A DNA stretch of 64,000 bases, taken from the NCBI RefSeq assembly GCF_022549695.1, contig NZ_JAKZGS010000002.1:332576-396575 (forward strand). Reading direction: 5' to 3'. The notes below the pieces were generated by a model. It searched no databases, was not told the DNA's origin, and saw only the letters and a list, made by a program, of their open reading frames with translations. The translations under genes were made by a program, and so were the position numbers. Below, in pieces: positions 18,279 through 28,304 of the stretch (positions are counted from its first letter, which is position 1; each line of letters opens with the position of its first letter). The stretch is from Belliella calami (GTDB lineage: Bacteria > Bacteroidota > Bacteroidia > Cytophagales > Cyclobacteriaceae).

Positions 18279-20312
18279 ATGAATATGAATCCACTATTGG
18301 AAAAATTCAACACTCCTTTTGATACAGCACCTTTTGAAAAAATTAAAACAGAACATTTTTTACCTGCTATAGAAGAAGGAATTCAAATGGCAAAAGCCGA
18401 TATTGAAACGATCAAAAGCAATGAAAAAGTTAATTTCGAAAATACAATCGTAGCATTAGACCATGCAGGTGACAGATTGAATATTATTTCTGGAATATTC
18501 TACAATCTAAATGCTGCTGAGACCAACGAGCAAATTCAAGCCTTGGCAAGGGAAATATCTCCATTACTCACAGCACATGGCAATGACATATTATTGGATG
18601 ATGCTTTATTTGGGAAAATTCAACAAGTTTATGATCAAAAAGACAAATTTGAGCTAAATGAAGAACAAGCAACACTTCTAGAAAAGACTTATAAGTCCTT
18701 TGTAAGAAATGGAGCAAAACTAAATGAAGAACAAAAAATTCAGCTCAGAGAAATTGACAAGAACCTATCCCAACTTAGTCTAAAGTTTGGGGAAAATGTA
18801 TTGGCAGAAACCAATAAATATCAACTTGTCGTGGATGATGAATCAAAGCTCTCAGGACTACCAGAATCCATCAAAGAAGGCGCATCACAATCCGCAGAAG
18901 AAAAAGGGCATAAAGACAAGTGGGTCTTTACTTTGGATTTCCCAAGTTATTTCCCATTTATGACTTATGCTGATGATCGGGAATTAAGAAAAGAATTGTT
19001 TTTGGCCTACAATACAAAAGCTTCCAAAGGTGATGAACTGGACAACAAACAGTTCATCAAGGAGATGCTAGAGTTAAAAACAAAACGAGCAAAACTTTTG
19101 GGATACAATTCTTATTCAGATTTTGTATTAGAAGAAAGAATGGCAAAAAGCGGATCTGCTGTGATGGAATTCCTAAAAAACCTTCTTGAAAAAGCCAAAC
19201 CTAAAGCTTTGGATGAAATAAAAGAAGTTTCAGAATTTGCCAAAAAATTAGACAGCATTGATCAACTGGAGAAATGGGACTTTGGATATTATTCCGAAAA
19301 ACTCAAAAAAGAAAAGTATGAAGTAGATGATGAACTTCTTCGACCGTATTTCAAACTTGAAAATGCGATAGAAGGTGTATTCGAAACAGCAGAAAAATTA
19401 TATGGATTGAAGTTCAAAACCAATAAAGATATTGAAGTATATCACCCTGATGTGACTGCCTATGAAGTTTCTGATAAGGACAATAACCATTTGGCAGTCT
19501 TTTACGCTGATTTTTTCCCTCGGCCCGGCAAAAGAAATGGAGCATGGATGACAAGCTATCGAGGTCAAAAATTGATTGGTGGCAAGGATCAAAGACCACA
19601 TGTATCTATTGTTTGTAATTTCACAAAACCGACCAAGACTAAGCCTTCACTCCTTACCTTCAACGAAGTCACTACACTATTTCACGAATTCGGACATGCC
19701 CTGCATGGTATGTTAGCCAAAGGAACCTATGAATCATTGACTGGTACCAGTGTTTATTGGGATTTTGTAGAGTTACCTTCACAAATTTTTGAAAATTGGT
19801 GCTATGAAAAAGAATGTCTAGATCTATTTGCCAAGCATTACGAAACGTGTGAGACCATTCCTTCTGCATTGATTGAAAAAATCAAGAATGCTTCAAATTT
19901 TCTACAAGGATATCAAACAGTAAGGCAAATTAGCTTGGCATTGTTGGATATGGCTTACCATAGTTCCGACCCTAGTATGATTACTGACATTGTGGTATTT
20001 GAAAGAGAGCAAATGAAAAAAACTTCCTTGCTTCCTGAAGTAGAAGGCACTATGATGAGTACCTCATTTTCACATATTTTCCAAGGAGGATATGCAGCTG
20101 GATACTACAGTTACAAGTGGGCAGAAGTATTGGATGCTGATGCTTTTGAATTGTTTCAAGAGAAAGGGATATTTGATGCCGAAACAGCGAATTCTTTTAG
20201 GGTAAATATTTTGGAATCTGGAGGAAAAGTCCATCCATCTATTTTATACAAAAGATTCCGAGGAAGGGAACCAAGGCCTGAGGCTTTGCTAAAAAGAGCC
20301 GGACTATTGTAA
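18279..20312 (+). CDS. M3-family zinc metallopeptidase (peptidyl-dipeptidase Dcp/oligopeptidase A type)
   Basis: A 677-residue cytoplasmic thimet-type peptidase. The zinc motif HEFGHALHG puts HExxH at 469-473, with a downstream Glu in the segment after FVELPSQIFENWC. The N-terminal NPLLEKFNTPFDTAPFEKI and the C-terminal FRGREPRPEALLKRAGLL match peptidyl-dipeptidase Dcp and relatives in length and layout. It would cut short peptides. No signal peptide is seen at this start. It is a single-gene unit ending at a hairpin. Confidence 0.92.
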   Translation: MNMNPLLEKFNTPFDTAPFEKIKTEHFLPAIEEGIQMAKADIETIKSNEKVNFENTIVALDHAGDRLNIISGIFYNLNAAETNEQIQALAREISPLLTAHGNDILLDDALFGKIQQVYDQKDKFELNEEQATLLEKTYKSFVRNGAKLNEEQKIQLREIDKNLSQLSLKFGENVLAETNKYQLVVDDESKLSGLPESIKEGASQSAEEKGHKDKWVFTLDFPSYFPFMTYADDRELRKELFLAYNTKASKGDELDNKQFIKEMLELKTKRAKLLGYNSYSDFVLEERMAKSGSAVMEFLKNLLEKAKPKALDEIKEVSEFAKKLDSIDQLEKWDFGYYSEKLKKEKYEVDDELLRPYFKLENAIEGVFETAEKLYGLKFKTNKDIEVYHPDVTAYEVSDKDNNHLAVFYADFFPRPGKRNGAWMTSYRGQKLIGGKDQRPHVSIVCNFTKPTKTKPSLLTFNEVTTLFHEFGHALHGMLAKGTYESLTGTSVYWDFVELPSQIFENWCYEKECLDLFAKHYETCETIPSALIEKIKNASNFLQGYQTVRQISLALLDMAYHSSDPSMITDIVVFEREQMKKTSLLPEVEGTMMSTSFSHIFQGGYAAGYYSYKWAEVLDADAFELFQEKGIFDAETANSFRVNILESGGKVHPSILYKRFRGREPRPEALLKRAGLL

Positions 20313-20314
20313 TA

Positions 20315-20346
20315 AGAAGAGGATGCATAAAAATGCATCCTCTTCT
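20315..20346 (+). terminator. Hairpin after the M3 peptidase gene
   Basis: A perfect 14-bp stem (agaagaggatgcat with atgcatcctcttct) with an AAAA loop starts 2 bases after the stop. The T run after it is weak, so termination is likely but not certain. Confidence 0.7.
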
Positions 20347-20402
20347 CTTATAAATTAAAAAATCCTGCGTAAAACAGACCATTATGCTTTCTAGCCTTTT
20401 AC

Positions 20403-20489
20403 CTACATTACGATAATAAATCCAACCAAGGCTAACCAAATTATCGACGAAATTGCCAATAATGCTCGAAATTGCTTGTCTTCGTTCAT
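20403..20489 (-). CDS. Possible 28-residue single-pass membrane peptide
   Basis: A short open frame reads MNEDKQFRALLAISSIIWLA and goes on LVGFIIVM before a TAG. A charged N-terminus of eight residues precedes an unbroken hydrophobic helix of about 20 residues, the layout of small membrane regulators. It begins with ATG. The leader just upstream on this strand has a hairpin (tttatgttga and its complement, near 20516-20540). It is not recognised and has no homologue that I can name, so it is only a candidate. Confidence 0.4.
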   Translation of the reverse strand: MNEDKQFRALLAISSIIWLALVGFIIVM

Positions 20490-20783
20490 GACTATTTTTT
20501 TGTTGAATGTACATTATTTTATGTTGATTTTCAACATAAACCAATATTATTTAGGTAAACTCTAGCATATTAGACAATAAACATCAAGTTTTTTCGTATA
20601 TATTTATTTTTTGATTGGGATTTCCAAACAAAATAAATGATTTGCCGGTACATTTCTGCTAGAAATCAACTTCATCTCACAGTACCTAAAACGCATTCAT
20701 AATATCATGATTCAAAAAATGCATGGTTTCAATTTTACTTTTTATAAAGACTAAATGTAAAGCATCGAATTGGAATAGAATCA

Positions 20784-21788
20784 TCATGAAACTTTATCCT
20801 CAGCTAAGTCGTGATAATGTTTTTGGTTTTTTGACATATTGCTCGCCGTCCAAACAATCCTGGTCTTATTTTCCGATTTTCTAACTGGACAGTTTTTCAT
20901 CTGGCAATAGTGGCAACACTTTTCGGGGATGCAAGGGTCTGAATGAACAAAAACCTCCATTATCCCAATAAAATCATTTTCCAAAGCGGATTCGACTTTT
21001 TCAACCTCTTCATGCACTTCTCTCAAGTTAAAATAATAAGGTAATGTAAGGTGTAAGTCAATATGTCTATCAGCTCCATATTGCTGAACCCTCATATTAT
21101 GAATATCTATCCAAGTGTCTTTTCTTTCCTTATTCAATACAGTGACCGTATCCATCACAGCTTCTGGATTAGCCTCATCCATCAATCCTGCTACCGACTT
21201 CCTTACCAAAAAGTACCCTGAATAAATGATATAGAAAGAAAATAAGACCGAAAATATTGAATCAAGGACAGTGAATCCAGTGAAGTAAATGATTCCAACA
21301 CCTACAACCAAAACAAAGCTGGACACCGTATCAGTAATCAAATGTTTACCATTCGCTATTAGGGTTAGGCTGTTTAGCTTACTCCCTTCTTTTTTGAGTT
21401 TCAACCCCAAAAATCCATTTACCAATCCAGAAAAACCAATCAAAGCTATACCTTCAAGCAACATATCTAGTTCCTGCGGAAAGAAAAAGTTATAAAAAGC
21501 CTGATAAATAATAAACAAACCTGCCAAAATAATCAATGTCCCTTCAATTCCAGCGCTAAAAAATTCAATTTTCCCGTGTCCGTATGGGTGGTTGTCATCT
21601 TTGGGTAAAGAACTTAAATAAATGCTATAAGATGCAAAACTAGCGGTGACTACATTTACAATACTTTCCAATGCATCAGTCAAAATTGCAGTGGAATTTG
21701 TGATGTAGTAAGAGTAAAACTTCACCATCAATAAGATGATGCTCACTACAAAAGAAATGATAATCCACTTTGATTTTTCCTTGTTCAC
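20784..21788 (-). CDS. Cation diffusion facilitator transporter with Cys-rich tail
   Basis: A 334-residue CDF metal exporter, probably for Zn(II) and/or Fe(II). It has about six helices, the HPYGHGKIEFF loop typical of the family (residues 68-78), membrane Asp in TDALESIVN (37-45) and a second HxxxD-type site in GKHLITDTVSS. A cytoplasmic domain follows, including VQQYGADRHIDLHLTLPY. The C-terminus adds DPCIPEKCCHYCQMKNCP, a cluster of six Cys with a His, unlike the usual FieF ending and plausible as an extra metal site. It is divergent from the AI-2E family gene. Confidence 0.9.
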   Translation of the reverse strand: MNKEKSKWIIISFVVSIILLMVKFYSYYITNSTAILTDALESIVNVVTASFASYSIYLSSLPKDDNHPYGHGKIEFFSAGIEGTLIILAGLFIIYQAFYNFFFPQELDMLLEGIALIGFSGLVNGFLGLKLKKEGSKLNSLTLIANGKHLITDTVSSFVLVVGVGIIYFTGFTVLDSIFSVLFSFYIIYSGYFLVRKSVAGLMDEANPEAVMDTVTVLNKERKDTWIDIHNMRVQQYGADRHIDLHLTLPYYFNLREVHEEVEKVESALENDFIGIMEVFVHSDPCIPEKCCHYCQMKNCPVRKSENKTRIVWTASNMSKNQKHYHDLAEDKVS

Positions 21789-21902
21789 TGAAGCTTGCTA
21801 TGATTGAAATTCAAAAATAAGGCTTATTTTATTGAAAACTCGTCAATAATTTCAATATTAGACTTTATTTTAATCAAAACACTTAAGCCAACTTTTAAAA
21901 AA

Positions 21903-22985
21903 ATGAACGAGAAAAAATTAGTACTTCCTTCTTACATCAAAGCATTGTTGGTTTTGATGCTGATAATCATCATTGTATATATTCTGATAGTAGGCAAAAG
22001 TCTTTTGGTACCGCTATTCCTGGCAGGATTTATTGCGATTCTTCTGACACCAGTAGGTAATTGGCTTGAGAAAAGAAAAATTTCTAGGATGGTAAGTGCT
22101 ATCATTTCTTTAGTATCTGCTTTATTAATTTTGCTTGGGTTTCTCGCTTTTGTAATTCTTCAGGTGGCGAGTTTTACCAAGGATTTAGAAAATGTAGGTG
22201 ATAGGTTGAACAATTACCTAAGTGATATTGATTCATGGATTTACGATAAATTTCAAATTGAATCAGGCATTGGTAACGGAATCGACCAAGAGTATTTTGT
22301 AGAACTTCTCCAATCTAACAGTTCTAGTTTGGCTGAATTTATTCTAAACACGGTAGGTTCCCTTTCTGGAATAATTCTTCTTCCGGTATTCATATTCTTC
22401 TTTTTGGTATATAGAGATCACCTAACAGATTTTATCGTTCAGTTATTCAAAGAAAAAGATAAGTCACATATCAAAAATGAAATACGAGACCTTAGAAAAG
22501 TTGTACAAAATTACATTGTGGGAATCCTAAAAGTCATGGCTATATTGGCTGTATTGAATGTAGGGGTGCTTTTGGGATTAGGAATTAAGCATGCAGTGTT
22601 CTTCGCTATTTTTGCAGCCATACTTAATATCATTCCTTATTTGGGACCTTTGCTTGGTGCAGTCCTCCCTACTATCTTCGCATTTCTCACAAAGGACAGT
22701 TTGTTCTATCCTGTAGCTGTAGTTGTGGCATTTCAAATCATCCAAATTATTGAAAGTAACTTTTTGACTCCAAAAATTGTTGGTAGCAATGTAAACCTTA
22801 ATGCATTTGTTACATTTATAGGATTATTGGTTGGAGCATCTATTTGGGGTGTAATTGGTATGATACTTATCATTCCAACTTTAGCTGTATTGAGAAAAAT
22901 ATTCGAATTAAGTGAAGCTACAAAACCTTATGCCTTGCTATTTGGAGAAGAAAAATCATATGATGAAAATGAAAAGTCTGATTAG
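21903..22985 (+). CDS. AI-2E family transporter (first of two)
   Basis: A 360-residue polytopic membrane protein of the AI-2 exporter/TqsA/PerM family. Two N-terminal helices (ALLVLMLIIIIVYILIVG, SLLVPLFLAGFIAILLTP) are followed by a periplasmic stretch and the C-terminal helices with GLGIKHAVFFAIFAAILNIIPYLGPLLGAVLP, the family hallmark. I set the start at 21903 (MNEKKLVLPSY) rather than the longer upstream frame. Despite the family name, members transport diverse substrates, including Na+/H+. The next gene begins inside its end. Confidence 0.9.
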   Translation: MNEKKLVLPSYIKALLVLMLIIIIVYILIVGKSLLVPLFLAGFIAILLTPVGNWLEKRKISRMVSAIISLVSALLILLGFLAFVILQVASFTKDLENVGDRLNNYLSDIDSWIYDKFQIESGIGNGIDQEYFVELLQSNSSSLAEFILNTVGSLSGIILLPVFIFFFLVYRDHLTDFIVQLFKEKDKSHIKNEIRDLRKVVQNYIVGILKVMAILAVLNVGVLLGLGIKHAVFFAIFAAILNIIPYLGPLLGAVLPTIFAFLTKDSLFYPVAVVVAFQIIQIIESNFLTPKIVGSNVNLNAFVTFIGLLVGASIWGVIGMILIIPTLAVLRKIFELSEATKPYALLFGEEKSYDENEKSD

Positions 22986-23910
22986 GCCTATTTTAAATAT
23001 TTTAGTGTTGCTTATCGTGGTTTCCGGATGTGATTCCCAAGAAGACCGAAAAGGTCGTTTTTTATTGAAAGGAAATGAAAAATTAAAAGAAAATGATCTT
23101 CTGGGAGCTTTGGAATTTTATTCTGAAGCCCTGAAGGTTGATCCCCAATTTAATGATGCCTTACTCAATCGTGCAATAGTTTATGAAAAACAAAACAATT
23201 TAGATCTTGCAATTAGGGATTATTCCCAGATCTTAAGTAATGGTTCGGAAATCGATACAATGGTGTATTTTCAGAGAGGGATCGCCTATTTGGATAATGG
23301 AGAATTCTATAAAGCTTTAGATGATTCAAAAAAGCTTGTGAGTACTAATCCTGACAGTTGGAAATCTTACTTTTTGCTTGGACTTGTTCATGAACAGCTC
23401 AAAGATCACACTTCAGCTTTGGTCGCTTTTGAAAAAGGACTAGAGTTGAATCCAACCAATAATGATCTCTTGGTTAACAAAGCTACAATTCATTATTACC
23501 AAAATGAATTGGACATTGCTATTTCATTACTTGAAAAAGCAGAATCAATCAATCCGAAGGAAGCTAATATTTACAATCTTCGATCGATGATTTCATTTGA
23601 AGAAAAAATGTATCAGGAAGCAATGGAATGGGTAGAAAAAGCACTACAGCTAAATCCCAAAGAATCTTATTTTTATAACAATAGAGGGTTATATCGTTTG
23701 TTTTTAGATGATTTGGAAAATGGATTGGATGACATCAACTTAAGCCTCAAACAAAACCCAAAAAATGCATTTGCTTGGAGAAACAAAGGGATTTACTATT
23801 ATTTCAAAGGTGAAAAAAGTCTGGCAATAAAATACTTAGAGGACGCTTCAAAAAATGACCCTGAAATGCCTTTGGCAAATGAATACCTTAGACTGTCTAA
23901 AGAACTTTAA
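22960..23910 (+). CDS. TPR-repeat lipoprotein
   Basis: A protein of about 316 residues beginning MMKMKSLIRPILNILVLLIVVSGC; the VVSGC lipobox makes it a lipoprotein, which decides this start over the longer frame. It overlaps the upstream transporter gene by 26 bp, so the two are probably translationally coupled. The mature part is a run of about seven tetratricopeptide repeats (for example ALEFYSEALKVDPQFNDALL, ALVAFEKGLELNPTNNDLLV and AMEWVEKALQLNPKESYFYN). It may be an adaptor in the envelope. Partners are unknown. Confidence 0.88.
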   Translation: MMKMKSLIRPILNILVLLIVVSGCDSQEDRKGRFLLKGNEKLKENDLLGALEFYSEALKVDPQFNDALLNRAIVYEKQNNLDLAIRDYSQILSNGSEIDTMVYFQRGIAYLDNGEFYKALDDSKKLVSTNPDSWKSYFLLGLVHEQLKDHTSALVAFEKGLELNPTNNDLLVNKATIHYYQNELDIAISLLEKAESINPKEANIYNLRSMISFEEKMYQEAMEWVEKALQLNPKESYFYNNRGLYRLFLDDLENGLDDINLSLKQNPKNAFAWRNKGIYYYFKGEKSLAIKYLEDASKNDPEMPLANEYLRLSKEL

Positions 23911-23911
23911 A

Positions 23912-26869
23912 TCATGACTCAATCATCAAGACTTCTTTTATTTTTTTCAATAATTCTGTAGCATCGATTGGCTTCGAAACAAATCCATCAAATCCACTTT
24001 TTGTTATATCCTCTATGACTTCCAACTTCGCGGCAGCTGTCAATGCAATTACTGGAACATCTGAGACTGATTTGATCTTTTCGGTTGCTTCAAATCCATT
24101 CATCACAGGCATCTGAATATCCATCAAAACCACATCAAAACCACCTTCTTTAACTGATTCATAAGCCTCTTTGCCATTGATAACTCTGTCATATTGAAAG
24201 CCCCATTTCTTTATAATTTTCCCCAAAACAAGCGCATTCACATCATTGTCTTCAGCCATCAAAATTTTCAATGATGAAAAGTCAACATCCAAATTTGGTT
24301 CATTGCCCAACTTCATTTCATGACTGTTGGGTGCTTTTTCAAATTGAATTTCAAAATTAAAACAAGTCCCAACTCCTACTTCAGATTCAACCTGAATTTC
24401 ACTATCCATTCTTTTCAGCAATTTTCTGGTGATAGACAAACCCAATCCCGTACCACCATATTTTTTGCTAAATGAATGATGAACTTGGTCGAAATCCTCA
24501 AAAATTTTATGCAAATTCTCTTTGGCAATTCCAATTCCTGTATCTTTTACTTCGAAGTGAATTTTTACTTTATCTCCAGATACACCTTTAAGTTTCACTG
24601 AGACGTCAACTTCCCCATTCTTAGTGAATTTCAATGCATTTGTAACTAGATTATTCAAAACTTGGGCAAGCCGGACTTTATCGCCTAACACTTGGATTTT
24701 CACATCCGGATCCAAATGCAGACTCAGTACATTCTGACTATCTCTGGCATGAAACTCCAACCCATTTACAACTTGATGAATAATTTCATCAATGCGCATC
24801 GGATTCAATTCCATATTCAATTTACCTGCTTCAATTTTCTGAAAATCCAAAAGATCATTGATCATGATTATCAAATTATCTACAGCAAAATTTATGGTAT
24901 TCAATGCAGACTTTTGTGCAATCGTATGATTATCCTGAAGCAAACTATAAACGGAACCAGAAATTGCATTGAGTGGAGTTCTCAATTCATGGCTTATCAT
25001 AGACAAAAATTCCGACTTGATTTTGCTCGCTTTTTCAGCTGCCTCACGAGCGTCCTTCAATGAGTTTTCAAATTCCTTCTGTTCAGAGATGTCCGACAAA
25101 TACCCATACCAAACTACATCACCTGACTCCATACTCTCTGGCTTTGCTGCCCCCATAACCCAAATATAATCTTCTCCATTGACCTGCTTCACCCTAAATT
25201 GGCATGTCCAAGGATTTAACTTCTTGGCAGAAGCTACTGAAGATACCAAAACCTTTGCTATATCTTCTGGGTGAATTTTGGAAATAATCATCCCAATATC
25301 ATTCATCCCGTTGATTTCTTTGTCTCCAAGATCAAAAATCGATTTGATACCAGGGCTTAGGTAAGAAAACTTCATCACGCCATTGCTATCCAAAACAAAT
25401 TGATAAAGTGCTCCAGGCACTTGTTCTGTCAAATGAAGTAGAAAATCAGAAGAATCCTGGAGTGACTTTTCCAATAAAACTCTTTCTGTAATATCTCTTG
25501 AGAAGGAAATGATATATATCTCACCTTGAACCTCTATTAGATTACAGCTAACCTCAACAGGAAACTTCTCCCCATTAATATGCATCAGCTCACTTGTGTA
25601 TCTTAAGTATCTATCTTGTTCTAGCTGCTTTATATGAAGGTTCCAATCATCAAAAAATTTGAATTTTTGATCATATTTACTGATTTTTGGACTTAAAGTA
25701 CTTTTTTCAAAAACACCAAGTTTATTGTTAGCTTCCTGGTTTGAGAATATGATGTCACCGGAAACATCCATGATCATGATAGATTCTGGAGAAAGATCAA
25801 AAAGTTCCTTAAACAAACTTAACTCTTCAATCAACTGCTTTTCTTGCGAAACATCCTGAAAAGTCCCAAAAACTCTTGCTACTTGACCATTTTCGATTGT
25901 TGCTTTACCAATTACTTGAACCCATTTCTCAATTCCTTTTGCGGTTCTTATCATGACTGTGTGCTCAAAATCATTACCGCTCTTTATGCAATTTTCCAGA
26001 GACTTTTGAATGGTTGGTCTAAATTCTGGCGGATAAAAATCTAGGGCTGTCTCTACGTTAAAAGTTTTGGAAAAATCAGACACATCGTGAATTTCATAAA
26101 CTTCATCACTCCAATAAACTGATTTTAATGACAAATTAATTTCCCAAACTCCTATTTGTGCAACTTTTTCACCCAATCGATAGCGTTCATTTTGCTGATC
26201 TTTTTCCAATATTTCTAGCTGTAATTCTGATACGTCTCTGCCTGTGGCATAAAACTTATCTTCTTTGAACAAAACTTGCCAGTGTATAGATTTGTATTTT
26301 CCATCCTTCGCCAATATCCTGGCAGTAAATTGATCTCTTTCTACGCCTCGTACGACATCCTTGAGGAAATTCCTTGCAACTTCTAAATCATCTTCGTGAA
26401 AAAACCTACACATGTCGGTATTTATCAACTCTTCAGGTTCATAGCCTAGAATAGTTCGAAAGGAATTGCTTGCCCATGTCAAAAAATCTTTTTGACCAAT
26501 CCCTATCAAATCGCTACTGGATTGAAAAAAATGCTGCATATCAACCAAGTCTGGAAGACCTTTTCTCTTGATCTCCTTTCCTTTGTAAAAAAGGAAATAA
26601 TTAGATCCATTTTGTTGTGGTAATTCTAGCTGGAAAGAAAATTCTTTTGTTTGATATTGAATAATCATTTCTTCTTTGAAAATATAAGAACTGATATCCA
26701 ATCCTAGGCCAACAAGACTCAACTCATCCAGATCGTTCCCAATCAACTCATCAAAAAGTACATTTGTATAAAATATATTATAGGGAAAGGTATCATCAGC
26801 GAGAAATACCATCTCGGATGATTCATATATCAACTTTTTGAATGTATTGTTTATACCCCTATCCATCAT
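23912..26869 (-). CDS. Multi-PAS hybrid sensor histidine kinase
   Basis: A 985-residue hybrid kinase with no transmembrane helix apparent, so likely cytosolic. Order: an N-terminal segment of about 110 residues, several PAS domains (about 112-220, 225-345, 355-470, 485-605), a dimerisation domain with H-box MISHELRTPLNAI (phospho-His 627), an ATPase domain with DTGIGI and GTGLGLSI, and a C-terminal receiver with VLMDIQMPVMNG (phospho-Asp 917) and Lys in SKPID. The receiver ends the chain, with no HPt or output. It converges with the TPR lipoprotein gene, 1 bp apart. Signals and phosphotransfer partners are unknown. Confidence 0.93.
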   Translation of the reverse strand: MMDRGINNTFKKLIYESSEMVFLADDTFPYNIFYTNVLFDELIGNDLDELSLVGLGLDISSYIFKEEMIIQYQTKEFSFQLELPQQNGSNYFLFYKGKEIKRKGLPDLVDMQHFFQSSSDLIGIGQKDFLTWASNSFRTILGYEPEELINTDMCRFFHEDDLEVARNFLKDVVRGVERDQFTARILAKDGKYKSIHWQVLFKEDKFYATGRDVSELQLEILEKDQQNERYRLGEKVAQIGVWEINLSLKSVYWSDEVYEIHDVSDFSKTFNVETALDFYPPEFRPTIQKSLENCIKSGNDFEHTVMIRTAKGIEKWVQVIGKATIENGQVARVFGTFQDVSQEKQLIEELSLFKELFDLSPESIMIMDVSGDIIFSNQEANNKLGVFEKSTLSPKISKYDQKFKFFDDWNLHIKQLEQDRYLRYTSELMHINGEKFPVEVSCNLIEVQGEIYIISFSRDITERVLLEKSLQDSSDFLLHLTEQVPGALYQFVLDSNGVMKFSYLSPGIKSIFDLGDKEINGMNDIGMIISKIHPEDIAKVLVSSVASAKKLNPWTCQFRVKQVNGEDYIWVMGAAKPESMESGDVVWYGYLSDISEQKEFENSLKDAREAAEKASKIKSEFLSMISHELRTPLNAISGSVYSLLQDNHTIAQKSALNTINFAVDNLIIMINDLLDFQKIEAGKLNMELNPMRIDEIIHQVVNGLEFHARDSQNVLSLHLDPDVKIQVLGDKVRLAQVLNNLVTNALKFTKNGEVDVSVKLKGVSGDKVKIHFEVKDTGIGIAKENLHKIFEDFDQVHHSFSKKYGGTGLGLSITRKLLKRMDSEIQVESEVGVGTCFNFEIQFEKAPNSHEMKLGNEPNLDVDFSSLKILMAEDNDVNALVLGKIIKKWGFQYDRVINGKEAYESVKEGGFDVVLMDIQMPVMNGFEATEKIKSVSDVPVIALTAAAKLEVIEDITKSGFDGFVSKPIDATELLKKIKEVLMIES

Positions 26870-27005
26870 AGATTCAAATCAGAAAAATTTAAGATTTCCC
26901 CTAGTAATTGAGGAATCTTAAATAATTTTGATTCGTAAACATACAACAATTTGTAATTCACAGCAAGTTTTTTGCTGTTAAAATAATTACTCTTGATCTT
27001 TTATT

Positions 27006-28223
27006 CTAAATCCCAAATTCCACCTGAAACATCCCTGTCCAAGAGTTTCCTGAATTTTCGATTTGGTAAAGACCTTCTAGCCATCTATAACCTAGATTTG
27101 CTTGTATTTTGATCCTATGTCCATTGAGGTAGTGAGTAAAGCCGATCAGAGATTCGTCTACTCTTTCCAAATACATATCAATAGATTTATCAGGTACTAC
27201 AAAAGCATATCTCAAAGCCAATTCGGATTTTGGTCCTATCATTCGGCTCACATGTGTATTTACACCTTTACCAACAATTACAAATCGAACATCTCCTACT
27301 TCGTTAGTGGTTATCGGATCTTTTGTAGATCTACTCATATATTCAGACATCAATGCCCAACCCTGATATTTGAACATTGCATCGACAATAAGACTGTTGA
27401 GTGTACGTGCTTGAAAAAGTTCGGCACCAAGCTGACCTCCTGTCCTTATGGCTTTTTGGTTTTCTGAAAGGGTGATTCCAACTGATAATTTTGGAAGTGG
27501 CTCGAACTCCAAGTCCCCCTCGGAATAATCACCGCTATTTCTAAACACCCCAAATGGCAAAGCCTCAATTCTTCCAGTGTAAGAAAGTCCATTGTTTACC
27601 GCAGAAGCATTTCTTCCATCCCCAGAAGAAATCGCACCTTTGAGAAGAAAGATAGATTGGGATCTTGTTCGCAAAGTATAATATCCAAATAGTCCAAAAT
27701 CCCTGTCAAGTGTAAATAGACTGTTAGCAATAGATCTATCAGCAAATTGCAAATTCCCTGAGCTAATAACCCGCTCTCTATTTCCTGGCAATTTTGACTG
27801 ACCGAAACCCAAATAGAGATTTTTGTTTATAGTATAATACAATATCGCATCCCTAACTGGCTGTGCAATATCACCTGTTTCCAAATCTAAATCAGCTTTT
27901 GAAAATGCCAATTGAATATAATATTGGAATTTGGGACTGAGAACGTAGCCGTCGAAACGTAACCTCAACCTTCTTACTCTCATCTCAAACTGTTCGACAC
28001 CTAAATTTTCCCCATCATAAATTGAGTTGAAACCTGCACGGTTTTGCATCCTAAATCTAAGATTCATTTGGAACAAAGAATCTTTGGAAAATCTAATTCC
28101 TTCATCCACATTCAAAAGGGCTCGTTCATCAGACTCAACTGTTTGGCAATGAATATCATTCACACCTATAAGAAACAGAATAATGAATACAGCGGCAATT
28201 CTCTTTAGGTCACAAATTTTCAT
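27006..28223 (-). CDS. Phosphate-selective porin O/P-like outer membrane protein
   Basis: A 405-residue outer membrane beta-barrel with a signal peptide (AAVFIILFLIGVNDIHC). The mature chain alternates amphipathic strands, and RVRRLRLRFDGYVLSPKFQYYIQLAFSK plus the final FQVEFGI are typical of the OprO/OprP (DUF/Porin_O_P) family in Bacteroidota. Ending in an aromatic-aliphatic strand agrees with a barrel. Whether phosphate is its substrate is unproven. It is followed on the other side by the aconitase terminator and a promoter-sized gap. Confidence 0.82.
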   Translation of the reverse strand: MKICDLKRIAAVFIILFLIGVNDIHCQTVESDERALLNVDEGIRFSKDSLFQMNLRFRMQNRAGFNSIYDGENLGVEQFEMRVRRLRLRFDGYVLSPKFQYYIQLAFSKADLDLETGDIAQPVRDAILYYTINKNLYLGFGQSKLPGNRERVISSGNLQFADRSIANSLFTLDRDFGLFGYYTLRTRSQSIFLLKGAISSGDGRNASAVNNGLSYTGRIEALPFGVFRNSGDYSEGDLEFEPLPKLSVGITLSENQKAIRTGGQLGAELFQARTLNSLIVDAMFKYQGWALMSEYMSRSTKDPITTNEVGDVRFVIVGKGVNTHVSRMIGPKSELALRYAFVVPDKSIDMYLERVDESLIGFTHYLNGHRIKIQANLGYRWLEGLYQIENSGNSWTGMFQVEFGI

Positions 28224-28250
28224 GTTCTAAATTTATGGTAATTAGACAAT

Positions 28251-28280
28251 AAAAAAGCCATGGTTTCCCATAGCTTTTTT
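28251..28280 (-). terminator. Rho-independent terminator after aconitase
   Basis: On the minus strand aaaaaagctatgg pairs with ccatggcttttttatt, with a G-T pair and a short loop, followed by a T run. It lies 24 bases after the aconitase stop. Confidence 0.8.
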
Positions 28281-28304
28281 ATCATTCCATCAAGTAATTA
28301 AAAC

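Noticed and set aside
20239-20544. 101-codon minus-strand frame after the M3 peptidase gene
   Set aside because: It overlaps the end of the M3 peptidase and a terminator hairpin, and its composition is not protein-like; the short 28-codon frame in another phase is the only plausible one here.
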